This document shows, piece by piece, positions 1 through 12,639 of a stretch of 64,000 nucleotides of DNA. The stretch comes from Polydactylus sextarius (taxonomy: Eukaryota; Chordata; Actinopteri; Polynemidae). The DNA lies in assembly GCA_016801845.1 (NCBI GenBank), contig CM028917.1, forward strand, positions 3,900,501 to 3,964,500, written 5' to 3'. The notes under the pieces are model-generated. The model saw only the letters and a list, made by a program, of their open reading frames with translations, was not told the DNA's origin and did not search any database. Numbering within the stretch: position 1 is the stretch's first letter; every line of letters begins with the position of its first letter. The position numbers were made by a program, and so were the translations under genes.

Positions 1-12
1 GTGTGTGTGTAC

Positions 13-3000
13 TGACTGGGACAGTCTGCCACTTCCTTGAAGGCCTTTTTCTTGCAGCAGCCTCGACACAGGTTGAACACACATTTGTTTCCCTGCAGAA
101 TAACAGATTGAAACATAATCAAACACTTTGATAAAATGAAAACACACGAAGCAACACAAACAAACTCTGACACACAGATGTTTTAACAGCAGTGCTCTAA
201 TGTCCCACGCAAAACCAGTGAATGAATCTTCTCACCTTTGGGTTCCCACACTGTTCGCATTTGATGTACTTGGCTGTGGAGAGACAGAAGTAGGACACAG
301 CCACAGTCAGACTTTGTTTATTTCAAATCAAGGAACTTTTGAGCAGAGCGACGACGCCGACTCACGTTTCTGATCCGGACAGAAGTTCTTGTTCGGGTTG
401 CGGGATCTTTTCTTCTGCTTGTTTTTGGAGAGTGTGTCGCCAGATCCGTCGGCATCCTCATGTGCTCTCTTTTGACACACCGTCTTCTTCACTTCTGAAC
501 CTTGGCTGTTGCCATTGGCAACTGGATCCTTCGGCCTGTGGGGTGTTGTCAACCAATAAATTAGATTTATATTGTATTAGCAGGGAAGCACACAGTGATG
601 TATGATAACAGTTTTATGTAACTGTCTCAGAGTAGAAAAGTGTGGGGGCGGTGACTCACACTGGTCTGACGTATGGCTGGCAGATCCAATGGGGGAAGGG
701 CAGGCTGCTCTCTTTCTCTTCATCTTTTCCTTTGGATATCTCCTCCTGTGCCAGCATAAGCACACAGTTAAGGTACAGAGAAGCATCTATATATCTATCA
801 TTCCTCATCTATCATTAAAAATGTGCTCATTTTTAAATGTTCTGCATAGTTACAGTCACCTGGCAACGCAGCTTCAGCTTGTTGCTGACGTCAGCCAAGC
901 TTTCAAGGTTCTTCACCTTGGCCAACTCCTCCCTCAGATCCTGGTGGATCTGTAGCCTACACACACAAACATATGCAGAATGGGTCAAAAGGTCCAATAG
1001 CTGATGCATCAATAATGTATAAATCCAATCTAACATGGGATAATTTAACTAAGGTTAGAAAAAATGGCTGACATCAAAATCTACAACTATCATCATATCA
1101 CCACACTGCATTATAACAAGAACATTTTAATTACTAACAATAACAAACTTTCTTTGATTTGAAACAAAGTCGGCATCTTAAGTTTGTATCAAATGGTAGA
1201 GGGCGACAAAAACCAGCAGAGATTAAGATTAATACCAGTCATGTTTAAGACATGTCACTGCTCCTGCTTTTCACCGACTATTGTACTGGTTTAAATATAT
1301 CTTTTCAGGACAGTATATTTAAAAAACAGGAGGTTATATAATGATATCATCAGTGAATTTAAGAGTCGTATCATATTCGATCCAATAAATTACATGCTTG
1401 TGTACACAGACCAGGACAGACAGACATACGTGTGGTGCCACAGCTTGAAGAGGTGAGCTCGTACATAGGAGAGGGTGCAGGGAGGATACTGCTTCACCAG
1501 CTCCAGATACTCTTCAGCCATCTCCCACACCGGGGGGCTGTGGCCCTCAAACAGTGCTGGGTTATGGAGGTTCCCCTCTAAAAAAAAATAACACAAACCA
1601 GAACAGAGTACAGTTTCAGACTCTATTATCTATTACTACCAAACTGTGTGTAACAGAGTGAAACACTAACCTGCGCTCATCACTCCCTGAACCCCTGTCT
1701 CCTGAATGCAGCGCTCCACATCGCTCAGGTGCTGAATGTTGCCGTTAGCAAACACTGGAATATTAACGGCCTTCCTGCAGTGAAATGCACAGCAAATAAT
1801 TAATGACAATTAATAAAATGTTCACCACCATGAGTCACCAAATATCATATAGCGGCGGTAGCTCACCGTACGGCCTTAATGTGCTCCCAGCTAGCTATAC
1901 CCGTCATGGCTCCTTTCTGGTCTTTGGTTCTGCCGTGCACTGTCAGCAGCTGAAGGAGAGGAAATAGAGGAGAAAATGAAAATTAGGGCTTCAGGAGCTT
2001 TTTGAAATTTTCCTGCAACTGTATCGACGTCTAAGTTTCCATATAAATACACAAATAAACACTGATAAGTTCATAAGTCTCAGAACCACAGATGCATTTG
2101 ATTCATGCAAAGAGATGCATTATGGGAGAACTAGGATGATGATGGGAACTATGACAGTGACAAGTTGAGATGATCATCGTGATGATACCTGACAACCAGC
2201 TTTCTCCAACATCTGGGCGTAGGAGACCGTCTTCTCAACCTCCTTGAACACACGGATCTTACATGTGATGGGCACCGACAGCTTTTCATTGGCTAACCTG
2301 ACTGGACAGTGGGAGCGGCATTTTAGTTTGGGATGACACGACTGTGGTGATTTAATAAAAAAAAAAAAAATTACAAAACCATAAAAATAAAACTGAACTC
2401 AAGTACCACTACACCAATGAAGTGTGATTTTCCAGTAGCAAGACTTACTCATTTTCTCCAACAGCTCCCATTCGTCTTGTAAAAACACTCCGTAGTGCCC
2501 TTGGGAACAAACATGAGAACAGATTAATTTCTAATGTACTGTGTCAGCATTGTTGAGTTTTCTAATCCTACCACCTATTCATTTGAGGGTTTAATTTCAG
2601 TAGAAACTGAACGTACCTCTCTTAGCGATCATCTGCGGACAGCCCAGGTTGAGGTCGATGGCGTCGCAGTGGTCCTGAGCCAGTAGAGCCGCCTCGAGGA
2701 ACACGTCCGGATCATTGGCACAAAACTAATGTACAGGAGAATTGGTTTACGTTGTTATTGATCAAAAATAAAAAAACAGCACATCAACCTACAGTTAAAT
2801 TACTTGTAGACGCTCACCTGTGTGATGAGAGGTCTGTCCTCCTCACACACCTCATTGTACAGGTTTTCTCTTCTGTAGTTGGTGTCGCGGACGAATACCT
2901 GAGCGTGCAACATGGGGGTGTAGCAGAGCTCAGCACCGTGTCGGCGGCTCAGCAGGCGCCAGGCTAGCTCGCTCTGATCCACCATTGGCGCCACCACAAA

Positions 3001-3054
3001 GCGTGCCCCCTTCAGGGTCTTTCTCCAGAACTCAAAACCCTGGAGCTTGGCCAT
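13..3054 (-). CDS. dus1l: tRNA-dihydrouridine synthase 1-like, 3' end cut by the window edge
   Basis: FMN enzyme that reduces specific uridines in tRNA to dihydrouridine. Coding exons, in transcript order: 2818-3054, 2617-2725, 2449-2499, 2189-2301, 1867-1949, 1671-1774, 1430-1577, 860-956, 660-745, 366-535, 236-273 and 13-92. Phases join cleanly to give 438 codons plus 2 bases; the human protein is about 473 residues, so roughly the last 35 lie off the left edge. The start at 3054 begins MAKLQGFEFW and matches the family start. The N-terminal half is a TIM-barrel with VAPMVDQSELAWR and the active-site motif NLGCPQMIAKRG (Cys about residue 108, the family proton donor). The C-terminal half carries a lysine-rich stretch (SKNKQKKRSRNP) and a Cys cluster (CEQCGNPKGNKC, then LCRGCCKK) that looks like a small zinc-binding module. 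A leader exon probably starts at 3738 (donor at 3736-3737), joined to an acceptor at 3057-3058. Confidence 0.96.
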
Positions 3055-3737
3055 CGCTTCACCACACAAGAGAGCAAAACACATTATTATTATTATAATC
3101 CCTACAAGGATGTGGTCCTCTGCTTGGCAAAACAAGTTCTGACTGACGTTTCTGACTGTTTTGAAATTCAGCTATGAAGCTAGATGTGAATATGTTACTT
3201 TTCTCTTAATTATGATGCTTCAGCTCCATTTCTGACCCAAACACATCTGATCATTTCTTTTCTATTTGATAACAGCCTCCTCATTATACCATAAAACTAA
3301 TCCTAGCACATAGTATTTGCTGGGATTTAGCTTATTACCACATAACTATGGTAGACATTCCCACGTGTGTACAGTTACTGTCATGGATGTCAACAACTTG
3401 AGCCCTGTCAAAACAAAACTTCTATGAGTCACTTTTTTAATTTCTGTAGAAGCTGTTGTTACAGCTTAGCTGGAATTTCACATGTCTAATAGGTAACAAC
3501 GTGACTGACAGCACTAATACACCTGTTGGTCTCTGGCCTGTCCATGTGTGAATCTGTGCCTCAACAGTTATTAGCATTTAGCTCGTTAGCTGCGTCTGTG
3601 TTGTCAGCCAGCTAGCTAAAGACACCGAGCACGTGATGCTTCCACCGCCGGACACAACGGACACGTCTGACTGCAAATGTACCACGTTTATGTTTATCTG
3701 GCAGCAAAAGATAAACTAACTGCAGTCGTTGTCTCAC

Positions 3738-3840
3738 CTGTAACAGCGTGAGGTTTGTTGAGCGTGGTCGAGTCCAGGCGTCCAGGCGTAAACACACGCG
3801 CAGACACGCTCGCTAAAAAACGTGCGCGTTCACGGGAAGT
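3738..3840 (-). other. dus1l: probable non-coding first exon and promoter of dus1l
   Basis: On the minus strand a good donor (CAG followed by GTGAGAC) lies at the 3738 boundary. It follows GC-rich sequence with no long reading frame, about 680 bases upstream of the coding exon. The transcription start is inferred only; no TATA box is evident. Confidence 0.45.
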
Positions 3841-5480
<1,640 letters not shown>

Positions 5481-5495
5481 TAAATATTGCCAACC

Positions 5496-5501
5496 TTTAT
5501 T
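5496..5501 (-). terminator. slc16a3: candidate poly(A) signal of slc16a3
   Basis: AATAAA on the minus strand about 310 bases past the slc16a3 stop. This is the first canonical hexamer I see downstream, implying a short 3' UTR from about 5480 to 5806. Confidence 0.4.
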
Positions 5502-5806
5502 TGCTGGTGGCTCCATCGTGATCTAGTAAGTGACACACAAGGCAGTGTTATTACTGAGTTCTTCTGTTGTCTAGTGTTCATCACAATGCTTTAAATATTT
5601 GTGATAAAATTGTGTTGACATACAGTAACTCCGTGGCAGTGATACTGATTAACCCCCCGCGCAAATGACAAACACACACACACACGCGCGAACAGACTGT
5701 ATGATGGAAAAAGCCCAACTAACCAACAGGGTGCTGATGAAAACACTTCATTTTCAGCGTAATTGTATCAACCATCCTCCATCCCTGCTCAGGCAGGTTT
5801 CAGGAC

Positions 5807-8800
5807 TTAGGACATGTTTCCATTCTGCTGTGGCTCTTTTAAGGACTTTTCCACTTCCTGTAATTCTGCTCTTTCACTCCCTGACTTCACATCTTCATCT
5901 TTGTCTTTGTCTCTCTCCTCCTCATTTTTCTTTAACTCCTGCTCCTCCTCCTTCACAGTCTCCTTCTCTTGCTCTTCCCTCGCTCCCTTCTCCTCTTCGT
6001 CATTAACCTCTGCAGGTTTGTCTGTCTTGGCGTCATCTGTCACTGTGACATTCTCAAGCTTGTCCACTGTAGCCGAAGTCTTCCTTTTGATAAACAGGAA
6101 GTTACATGTAGCCAGAACCACAGCAGAGAGAACCACCTCACTTCCTGCCAGCAGGAAGACAAACATGTAGTTCTTGGTAGCGTCCAGAAGCCGACCTGAA
6201 GCACAGGAAGGAGACACAAAGAAACAAATAGATTGAAAATTGGGATTAGGGTTAGAGGTTTTAGAGGTCTGTCCATCATACTGTATCCTTAGAAATAGGT
6301 GTGCATGTAGATGGTTCAAGGTTTACTGACCTGCACCAGGTGGCCCCACTAGCACAGCGATTGCCTCCATGAGCAGGACCAGGCCAATGGCACTGGAGAA
6401 CTTCTGAGTGCCAACTATTGCCATGAGAACCTCAAACTGCAGAGCTCCCACCATGCCGTAGGAGATGCCGAAGAAGACACAGAAAATCACCAGAGATGTA
6501 TAATCTTTGGCCTGAGAACAAAGATGAAACCCAAAGTGTTTGTGGAGATTCTCATTTGTCTAGGTCATAGTATCCAATTAATCTAAGGCAACTGGACTGT
6601 TGCAATTTCTTGAAGACATTTCACCCTCATTCAAGAGTCTTCTTAAATTCTGAGAAACTTCTTCAGTTTCACACAGAGTCTATTTTTTCAGTTTCTCAGA
6701 ACTGAAGAAAACCCTTGGATTAAGGTGGAACGTCTGCAAGAAATTACAACAGTCCAGGTGCTTTAGATTCAGCTGTGAATATGTTTGTATCATTGGACTG
6801 AACATCTAACTTCCAGGTCATAACAACCTTTACATACCTGTGACCCAACTAGGTCAGTGGTTCCATTGAAGATCAAAGCAAAACTGAAGAGGTAGACGCA
6901 GCGAGGACGCACCCACTTCAGTCCAGCAATTACGCCACATGTGGGCCGTGCAAAAATGTCAATGAACCCCAGGATGGTGAGCAGCAGAGCTGACTTTGTA
7001 TCCTCATTCCCCAGCTCCTTAGCATAGCTCACAACAAACACTGGAGGCACAAACAGCCCCAGCACCATGATGGATGCTGCTACAGTGTAAATGATAAACC
7101 CACAATCATGGAAGACAGAAAAATCCAGCAGTTTAGCTTTGGGTTTCTTCTTCTTCTCTGCTTCTTCTTTTCCCTCTTCCTTTTCCTGGACCATATCTTT
7201 GGTCTGGAGGTTCTTTGGGGCAACCAGAGGCTTCATAAGGGCCCCACACACACAACAGTTAAGGAGGATGCCCCCTAAGATGAGGAAGCCCCCCCTCCAT
7301 CCATACTTGTACTGGAGGACCTGGCCCAGAGGTGAAAGGCAGCACAAAGCAACAGGGCTTCCTGCTGCTGACAGCCCATTGGCCAGAGGACGCTTCTCAT
7401 TGAAGTAGCGGTTAAGCATGATCAGAGATGGCTGGAAGTTCAGGGCCAACCCCAGACCTGCAGCAGAAGAAAGTCTTTGTTTTAATTATAGTTTCTTAAA
7501 CCAGCACCAAAATATGGTGGATTCTTGGCCCATCATTCTGCACCAAGTTTGGTGCAAAACAGTTCTGTACTGGACCAAAACACAACCTCCTCAGTGGAGG
7601 TAATTAATATAAAACTAGAGTGAACTAACAAAACTCAAAGGAATAGAATCAATTTATATTTTCTTCAATAGCATAAATTAAAATCATATGTCAGAATCAC
7701 CACTAGGGGCTAATGTAAGGCTGTCGTACTCAGAGTTTGTCAAATCTGGTGGAAACTTCTAACGATACAGTCTACATGATACAATACGAGTGTGGTATGT
7801 TTGAATATTTTCATGCATATAGTTGATTTTAGAAGGAAATATTCATTTAAATATCAATATTTAAATTATGGGGCTTTAACAGAATGTACCCTCATATTAT
7901 TGGGGAATTTCCACAGAAACTTAAGGGTAATATGGGAACTCAGCTGTTTGTCTCCACCAGAGGAACAGTTCCTGTGAGGCAAAACTCAGGAACCTTTACA
8001 GGACTGAAAAGAGTCTCTGCCCAGGGGTAGGTGCTCCGTTTGGCCCCGAAAAGTTATTGGACGGGGATTTAGGTTGACTTGGTGGTGATTGGTTATAACT
8101 TAAGGCTGTACATGACGCAGTCAACAAAGAAGCACCATTTTACAAAACCCAGCGGCAGAAGTGTATGGATAAATAGTTTCTTAAAATAAAATCGAGGAAG
8201 TGAACAAAGCGACACAGTTGAAACCGTCACAAATGATCACAGAGTTTCACAAATAATATGATGAATGAATGTGATGAATAATGTGTGGCGGCCGCCACAG
8301 AATCAACACTGGCCGCTACAAATTATTTTTTTTTTTTTTAATGTGAAACACAATGTTAAAAACAAACGGTCGGTTCTGCTCTCTCCCTCTATCTCTGTTG
8401 CTCGCGCTCACAGTGAAAAAAGTTCCCAGCCCCTAAGCGTTACCAGGAACTTACTCGGTGGAAACAGGGCTTTTGCCACATCCTGAGATGTGTCCTAATG
8501 TCAACAGTGACTCTTCACCACATTAGATGCTCAGATGAAGTGTGGGTTGGTTCATCCTGGAAGAGGAGAAGCTGTCAGCAGACTGACCTGTAATAACCCC
8601 AGTGGAGAGGTAGATGTGGATGATGCTGGTGGAGAAGGAGGCGAGGATCATCCCCAGAGAGGCAAAGAGGCCGCCCACCATCATGACCGGACGGCAGCCG
8701 AAGCGGTTGACCAGCACACTGCACAGAGGACCTGGATACAGAGTAATGAACATGATCAGCCGTGAGGGATGTATGTGATGTGGCACCTCCACCTGTCAGA

Positions 8801-9035
8801 TGAGTGTTGTACCTGTGCCGTAGAGCATGGCCAGCAGGATGGACGAGATCCAGGCGGTGTCACTGTATCCCACTCCAAACTCCAGGATCAGTTCTTTGAA
8901 AAAGACACTGACCGCTTTTGGGAAAGCGTAGGAGAAGCCTGTGATGACAAAACAGCCGGCCAGCACCACCCAACCCCACCCTCCATCTGGAGCCTTCACC
9001 CCCTCTGCACCAGCATCCACCGCCACGCCTCCCAT
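5807..9035 (-). CDS. slc16a3: monocarboxylate transporter 4 (proton-linked lactate exporter)
   Basis: Twelve-helix MFS transporter of the plasma membrane that exports lactate with a proton from glycolytic cells. Exons in transcript order: 8813-9035, 8588-8731, 6838-7457, 6331-6511 and 5807-6195. Together they give 518 residues; human MCT4 is about 465. The start at 9035 gives MGGVAVDAG, as in MCT4 orthologues. The MCT signature DGGWGW is in helix 1, NRFGCRPVM follows helix 2, and GFIDIFARP (helix 8, with the conserved Asp and Arg of the transport path) is intact. GYGMVGALQFEVLM-like and GPPGAG motifs fit helices 10-11. The cytoplasmic loop between helices 6 and 7 is rich in Lys and Glu. The tail, about 90 residues after NFLFIKRK, is dominated by Glu, Lys and Asp and is longer than the mammalian tail, but it ends with a recognisable EVEKSLKEPQQNG block. 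A non-coding first exon lies upstream. Choice of MCT4 over MCT1 or MCT2 rests on overall sequence match and linkage to csnk1d. Confidence 0.95.
6580..6769. mobile_element. foldback MITE-like element in a slc16a3 intron
   Basis: The two ends are inverted copies of each other. The left arm begins AATCTAAGGCAACTGGACTG; the reverse complement of the right arm begins AATCTAAAGCACCTGGACTG. The match continues for about 65 bases at roughly 80 percent by eye, around a central TCTGAGAA / TTCTCAGA palindromic core. There is no reading frame, so it is a non-autonomous inverted-repeat element. Confidence 0.75.
7943..8469. mobile_element. non-autonomous DNA transposon-like element in slc16a3 intron 2
   Basis: The left end reads CTGTTTGTCTCCACCAGAG with GTTCCTG shortly after. 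The right end, reverse-complemented, reads CTGTTTCCACCGAGTAAG and GTTCCTG. The shared order of motifs suggests imperfect terminal inverted repeats. The interior has a poly-T run and no coding capacity. Superfamily not assigned and target-site duplications not established. Confidence 0.45.
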
Positions 9036-9076
9036 GATGTCTTAGGGATGTGTCTTAACGGAGGCAGATAGTGAAG

Positions 9077-11208
9077 CTAGAAAGGGAACAAAAATGACAA
9101 TAAGCAGTTGGAGTGGGAACATGGTTTACGTACATCCTCATCCTGACCATCACACAGATCCTCTGTGTTAATGACATTTCATTCTCATTCTTGGTTCTTG
9201 ATGATTTAGTGTGAACTCTGGGTATACAGTCTTTCCAAAATATGTCCAGTCAGCTCAGTTTTTAACTTCTAGATTCATCTAAAGGTAAGTCAAAGCAGAG
9301 AGAAGGTAGAGGAAATATCCTTACACACTCCAGGCCCAACCCATTATGGATATTGATACATTATGTAGTAGACAGTTTTCTATTTTGAGCTACATTTTCT
9401 ATTGATCTATAAAGTAACATGTTGATGAAGTTGAATGTGTTGTGCATTTGGGGATTATTCACTGTGAGATTATTCACAGATAATTCACTACCAGTTCTTG
9501 GATCACAAACAATTTTTTTATACCTTTATCTGACAGTATCTGTAAAAAAAAAGACAGGAAATTGTTTGAAACAGAGTGGGGAACCAAACCAGGACTTGTC
9601 TGGGGTACAACCTGACCACTTGTTACTGGGCCATATTTATCTCAGTTTTTTTATATTTGACTTTCTTCCCTCTCCTTTCTTAATACACAAGGAGTGAAAC
9701 AATCTTATATAAGACTACAGAGCAGGTTCAACATGCCTTGTATATCTTTCATTTATCTGGCTTCAGATTGCGGATAAATGCCATTTGTATATTCCCTTAA
9801 ATTAATATGTCATTAATGTTTTATTATGGTGTATGCTGCAGTTGTAGTCTTAGACATATAAAATAAAAAATATAAAAACATAATTCAAAGCGGTCAGTAG
9901 GCTCATGTCCATACTGTGAGTACAGTACTTACTTACTACATCTTCAACAAAGCCAGGTTTGAGGTGCATCCTAAATTACCATGGTGATTTACCTCGACCA
10001 GAAGCAAACCACCTTCTTAAACCCTGAAAACAGAGCTAATCCTGGAGTGACCTTGCTAATCCAAAATACAGCCCTCTGGTCTGACACCTGACCTGAGTGC
10101 AAATGTCATCTGTTTCCAGATGAAAAGCAGCACAGCGAAAGATAAACTGAGCATCATCACAATATTATTAGCTCTATTTTCTTTTAGGCCTAAAACCATA
10201 GACTCGACTATAACCACTTATTACAATACTGAGATTTATAAGAGTCAAATGCAGAAATATAATCTAATCCAAAGACCCTGTCAGTAGCTATAGAGATATT
10301 TTATAGTCAGGTGGTCAGGGCAACAACAGCCTCATTTCCTGGCACAATGTATCCTATCACGTTTTTTTAATGTCCAGCTCTGTTACTGGCTCTTGTGATT
10401 TATAGTCCCACTGTGTCTGTGGAGCCAGATGTGGCTTTTACCGCCACAGCCACATTTTAACGCCTCAGACCTCCAGGAGGCCCCGAGTAGCCAGCAATCC
10501 AGTGTCTCCAGGCAGGGTGGTCATCTCATCTCACGCTGACGGGAAGGTGACGTGATCGGCCTGACAGTGGATCAGGAGACACCGAACTATGAACAACATC
10601 AACAGCTCACTGCTGGGTATATTGATTTGAATGATAATTACGTCAAAAATGTCCTTTGATTCCCCTTGTACGTAAGACAAAATTGTGAAATCAAATCTGT
10701 GTCTGTTTGCAGCAGGTAGCACTCCCTCACAGGCCTTGATTGATACCACACTTAAAACTGATGTCACATACAGTGATGTCACATCATCAGCCCTCTGCCC
10801 ATCACGTGACAGTGTCTTCAAGTTTGACTCAAGTGACTTTATTCACTCTTAAATTTTGCTTTAAATTTAAATTCAAAGTAAAAAGGTCTTGTATTTTTAG
10901 TTTTTATATCAAATAATGACCACTCACTGACGTCATACCTCATCACCCCAGCACCCCATGGCGTTTGGATGCTGCTGCTGACTTCACGTGACAACTGTCA
11001 CGACACGGACAGCGCGAGGAACGCGAGTTAAAAACGTCAAATCCCGCGACATGACGGGACTGAACCCAGAAAAAACAAAACAAAATGAAATAATATAAAT
11101 TTATAGGTATTAATATTAATGTCCACGTGCCGTTAGACGCCCCTGCTCCTCCATCACACCGGGAGACATGTGGAGTTGTGAGTCGTGATGTAGGTGACCG
11201 TGTCTTAC
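9077..11208 (-). other. slc16a3: slc16a3 first intron
   Basis: The acceptor (TTCTAG before CTTCACT) is at the 9076 boundary and the donor (GTAAGACA) at the 11209 boundary. No other gene is seen. The 5'-proximal end of this intron (10550-11130) concentrates CACGTG and TGACGTCA motifs, suggesting an enhancer or extended promoter. Confidence 0.6.
10550..11129. promoter_or_regulatory. slc16a3: cluster of hypoxia/E-box and CRE cores in slc16a3 intron 1
   Basis: CACGTG occurs at 10803-10808, 10985-10990 and 11124-11129, an ACGTG core at 10550-10554, and a full CRE (TGACGTCA) at 10928-10935. Mammalian MCT4 is a known HIF-1 target through ACGTG elements. Activity here is inferred from motif density only. 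Confidence 0.4.
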
Positions 11209-11345
11209 CGGGTGATGCTGCCGGTGGTCTCTCCTCCAGTGTCCAGCTTCAGCACCGGAGCCGTGTTTCTCTCCGCACGTCTGCCTGCAGACCGATACGG
11301 AGCCACCGGTGACGCTGGGTCCTAACGCGCGCCTCTTCTCGTGAA
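11209..11345 (-). other. slc16a3: non-coding first exon of slc16a3 (approximate 5' end)
   Basis: A good donor (CACCCG followed by GTAAGACA on minus) ends a GC-rich segment without an in-frame ATG continuing to the coding exon. A CRE (TGACGTCA, 11389-11396) lies just upstream. The exact transcription start is unknown. Confidence 0.5.
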
Positions 11346-11504
11346 GCTGGTGGCCACGCCCTCTACTGCATCTACCACCATTGTTGTGTGACGTCAGAGC
11401 GCAGCTCCCCCGTGAAGTCACGGGTGGATTTGCTTCCAAGTTCCATTGGATCTTGTCTAATAGGATGCTTCTTGACCAAGTCAGACAAGTCTTGGTGCTC
11501 ACGG

Positions 11505-11518
11505 CCACTAGATGGCGC
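11505..11518 (+). promoter_or_regulatory. candidate CTCF core site
   Basis: CCACTAGATGGCGC agrees with the CTCF core consensus CCASYAGRKGGCRS at every position. It lies about 170 bases upstream of the slc16a3 first exon, between the slc16a3 and csnk1d transcription units. Confidence 0.55.
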
Positions 11519-11734
11519 ACTACACCACCAACATCTCACACTGAGAACAATCACAAGGTTTAAAGATTTCCTGATTGGTCCGAGCTGCAACTTCAGAACT
11601 GTGGTGTAAGATTCTCCCAGAAGTCTGAGCGATATGACCCTGGGCGACCCCGTCACTGGATCACTGGTGTGACCCCAGTGTGCTGGGCGTCCTGGCACCT
11701 CGTCACTGAGAAAATTAGACTGTGTTCTTGACCA

Positions 11735-11935
11735 TTCAAAGCACTTTACATTACTCTTGACATTTACTCATTCACACACAAATTCACACAGGACCTCTAT
11801 ATGTCTGTCACACTGATGGAAAGGCCATTGGGGCCATCAGGTATTCAATATATTACCTCTGACATCCAAACTAGAGGAGCCAGAAATGGAACCACTGACT
11901 TTCCTGATTAGGAGACGATGTGGTCAACCATCCGA
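11735..11935. repeat. diverged teleost interspersed repeat
   Basis: It contains the familiar teleost pattern AAGCACTTTACATTACT, then TCATTCACACACAAATTCACA, then a GGAACCACTGACTTTCC-like segment with GATTAGGAGACGATGTGGTC. These correspond to the 3' and tRNA-like ends of a common fish SINE/LINE tail. No coding potential. Confidence 0.5.
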
Positions 11936-12330
11936 ATTGCTTCGACTTCTGCCAGACGTGGTCGAGACTCTTCCTGAGTATTTAGACTCTGCCTCTTTTT
12001 CAGAGGACATTTCTCAACATACCCCTTCCAAAATCTGTTGTTATCCCAGATGAAAACAGGCCTTCTCCTGAGACGTCAGATGCTTTGCCAGAACCTCCTT
12101 AAGGTCAACTGAGAGTTCTTCCTCATGACCATCCTAAACTCCTCCTCCCAGGTTTTGACCTTTATGGCCGAAGTCCTTTTGGTCTTCTGGTACCTGTCTG
12201 CTACCTCAGGAGACCCCTGGACTAAAGCCCTGACTAAAGCCTTGGGAAACTCAAGGAAAGTCCATTTTCTGAGGGTCCAGAACCAGCACTGTGCATGGAG
12301 CTGAACCCAGCTAAATGTCAGTACCACTGG
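11936..12330 (-). mobile_element. non-LTR retrotransposon relic (L2/Rex-like, linker before reverse transcriptase)
   Basis: The minus-strand translation near 12080-12230 contains QGSPEVADRYQKTKR followed by KTWEEEFRMVMRKN and LRRFWQSI. This is the diverged counterpart of a linker very common in teleost LINE polyproteins (EVADRYxxAKR ... WEEFGEAM ... FWxTIRRL). Downstream reading is broken by stops and frame changes, and no reverse transcriptase motif survives. It is a dead fragment; family assignment is from memory. Confidence 0.55.
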
Positions 12331-12437
12331 TACTACTCCACCTCCTGTGCATTAGAGGTTACATGTCAAAAAAAATCTTCAAGTTTATATAAAACCAACA
12401 AAAAGTAACTTTTAAAATGTGTTTTCAGCTCTACCCC

Positions 12438-12635
12438 GGCCTCCTGACCACCATGGTTGTCCAATAATCAGAAGGTTGGAGGTCCAGTCTCCTCCAGTCT
12501 GCATGTGGAAGTGTCCATGGGAAAGATACTGAACTGCACAACAGGTACATGATGCACTGAATATAATGCACAATGTACTTTAAAGTGATTTAAGTTGTCA
12601 ACAGATGACTTGAAAGTGTGAGAGATGTATGTGTC
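12438..12635 (+). mobile_element. tRNA-derived SINE copy A, degraded
   Basis: It shares GAAGGTTGGAGGTCCAGTCT, CTCCTCCAGTCTGCATGTG, GTGTCCATGGGAAAGATACTG and GTCAACAGATGACTTGAAA with the other SINE copies in this window. The tRNA-like head is poorly preserved. Confidence 0.6.
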
Positions 12636-12639
12636 AACG

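Noticed and set aside
3055..3135. Longer dus1l start upstream of 3054
   Set aside because: A splice acceptor lies at 3057-3058 and the family start is MAKLQGF, so the upstream codons are intron.
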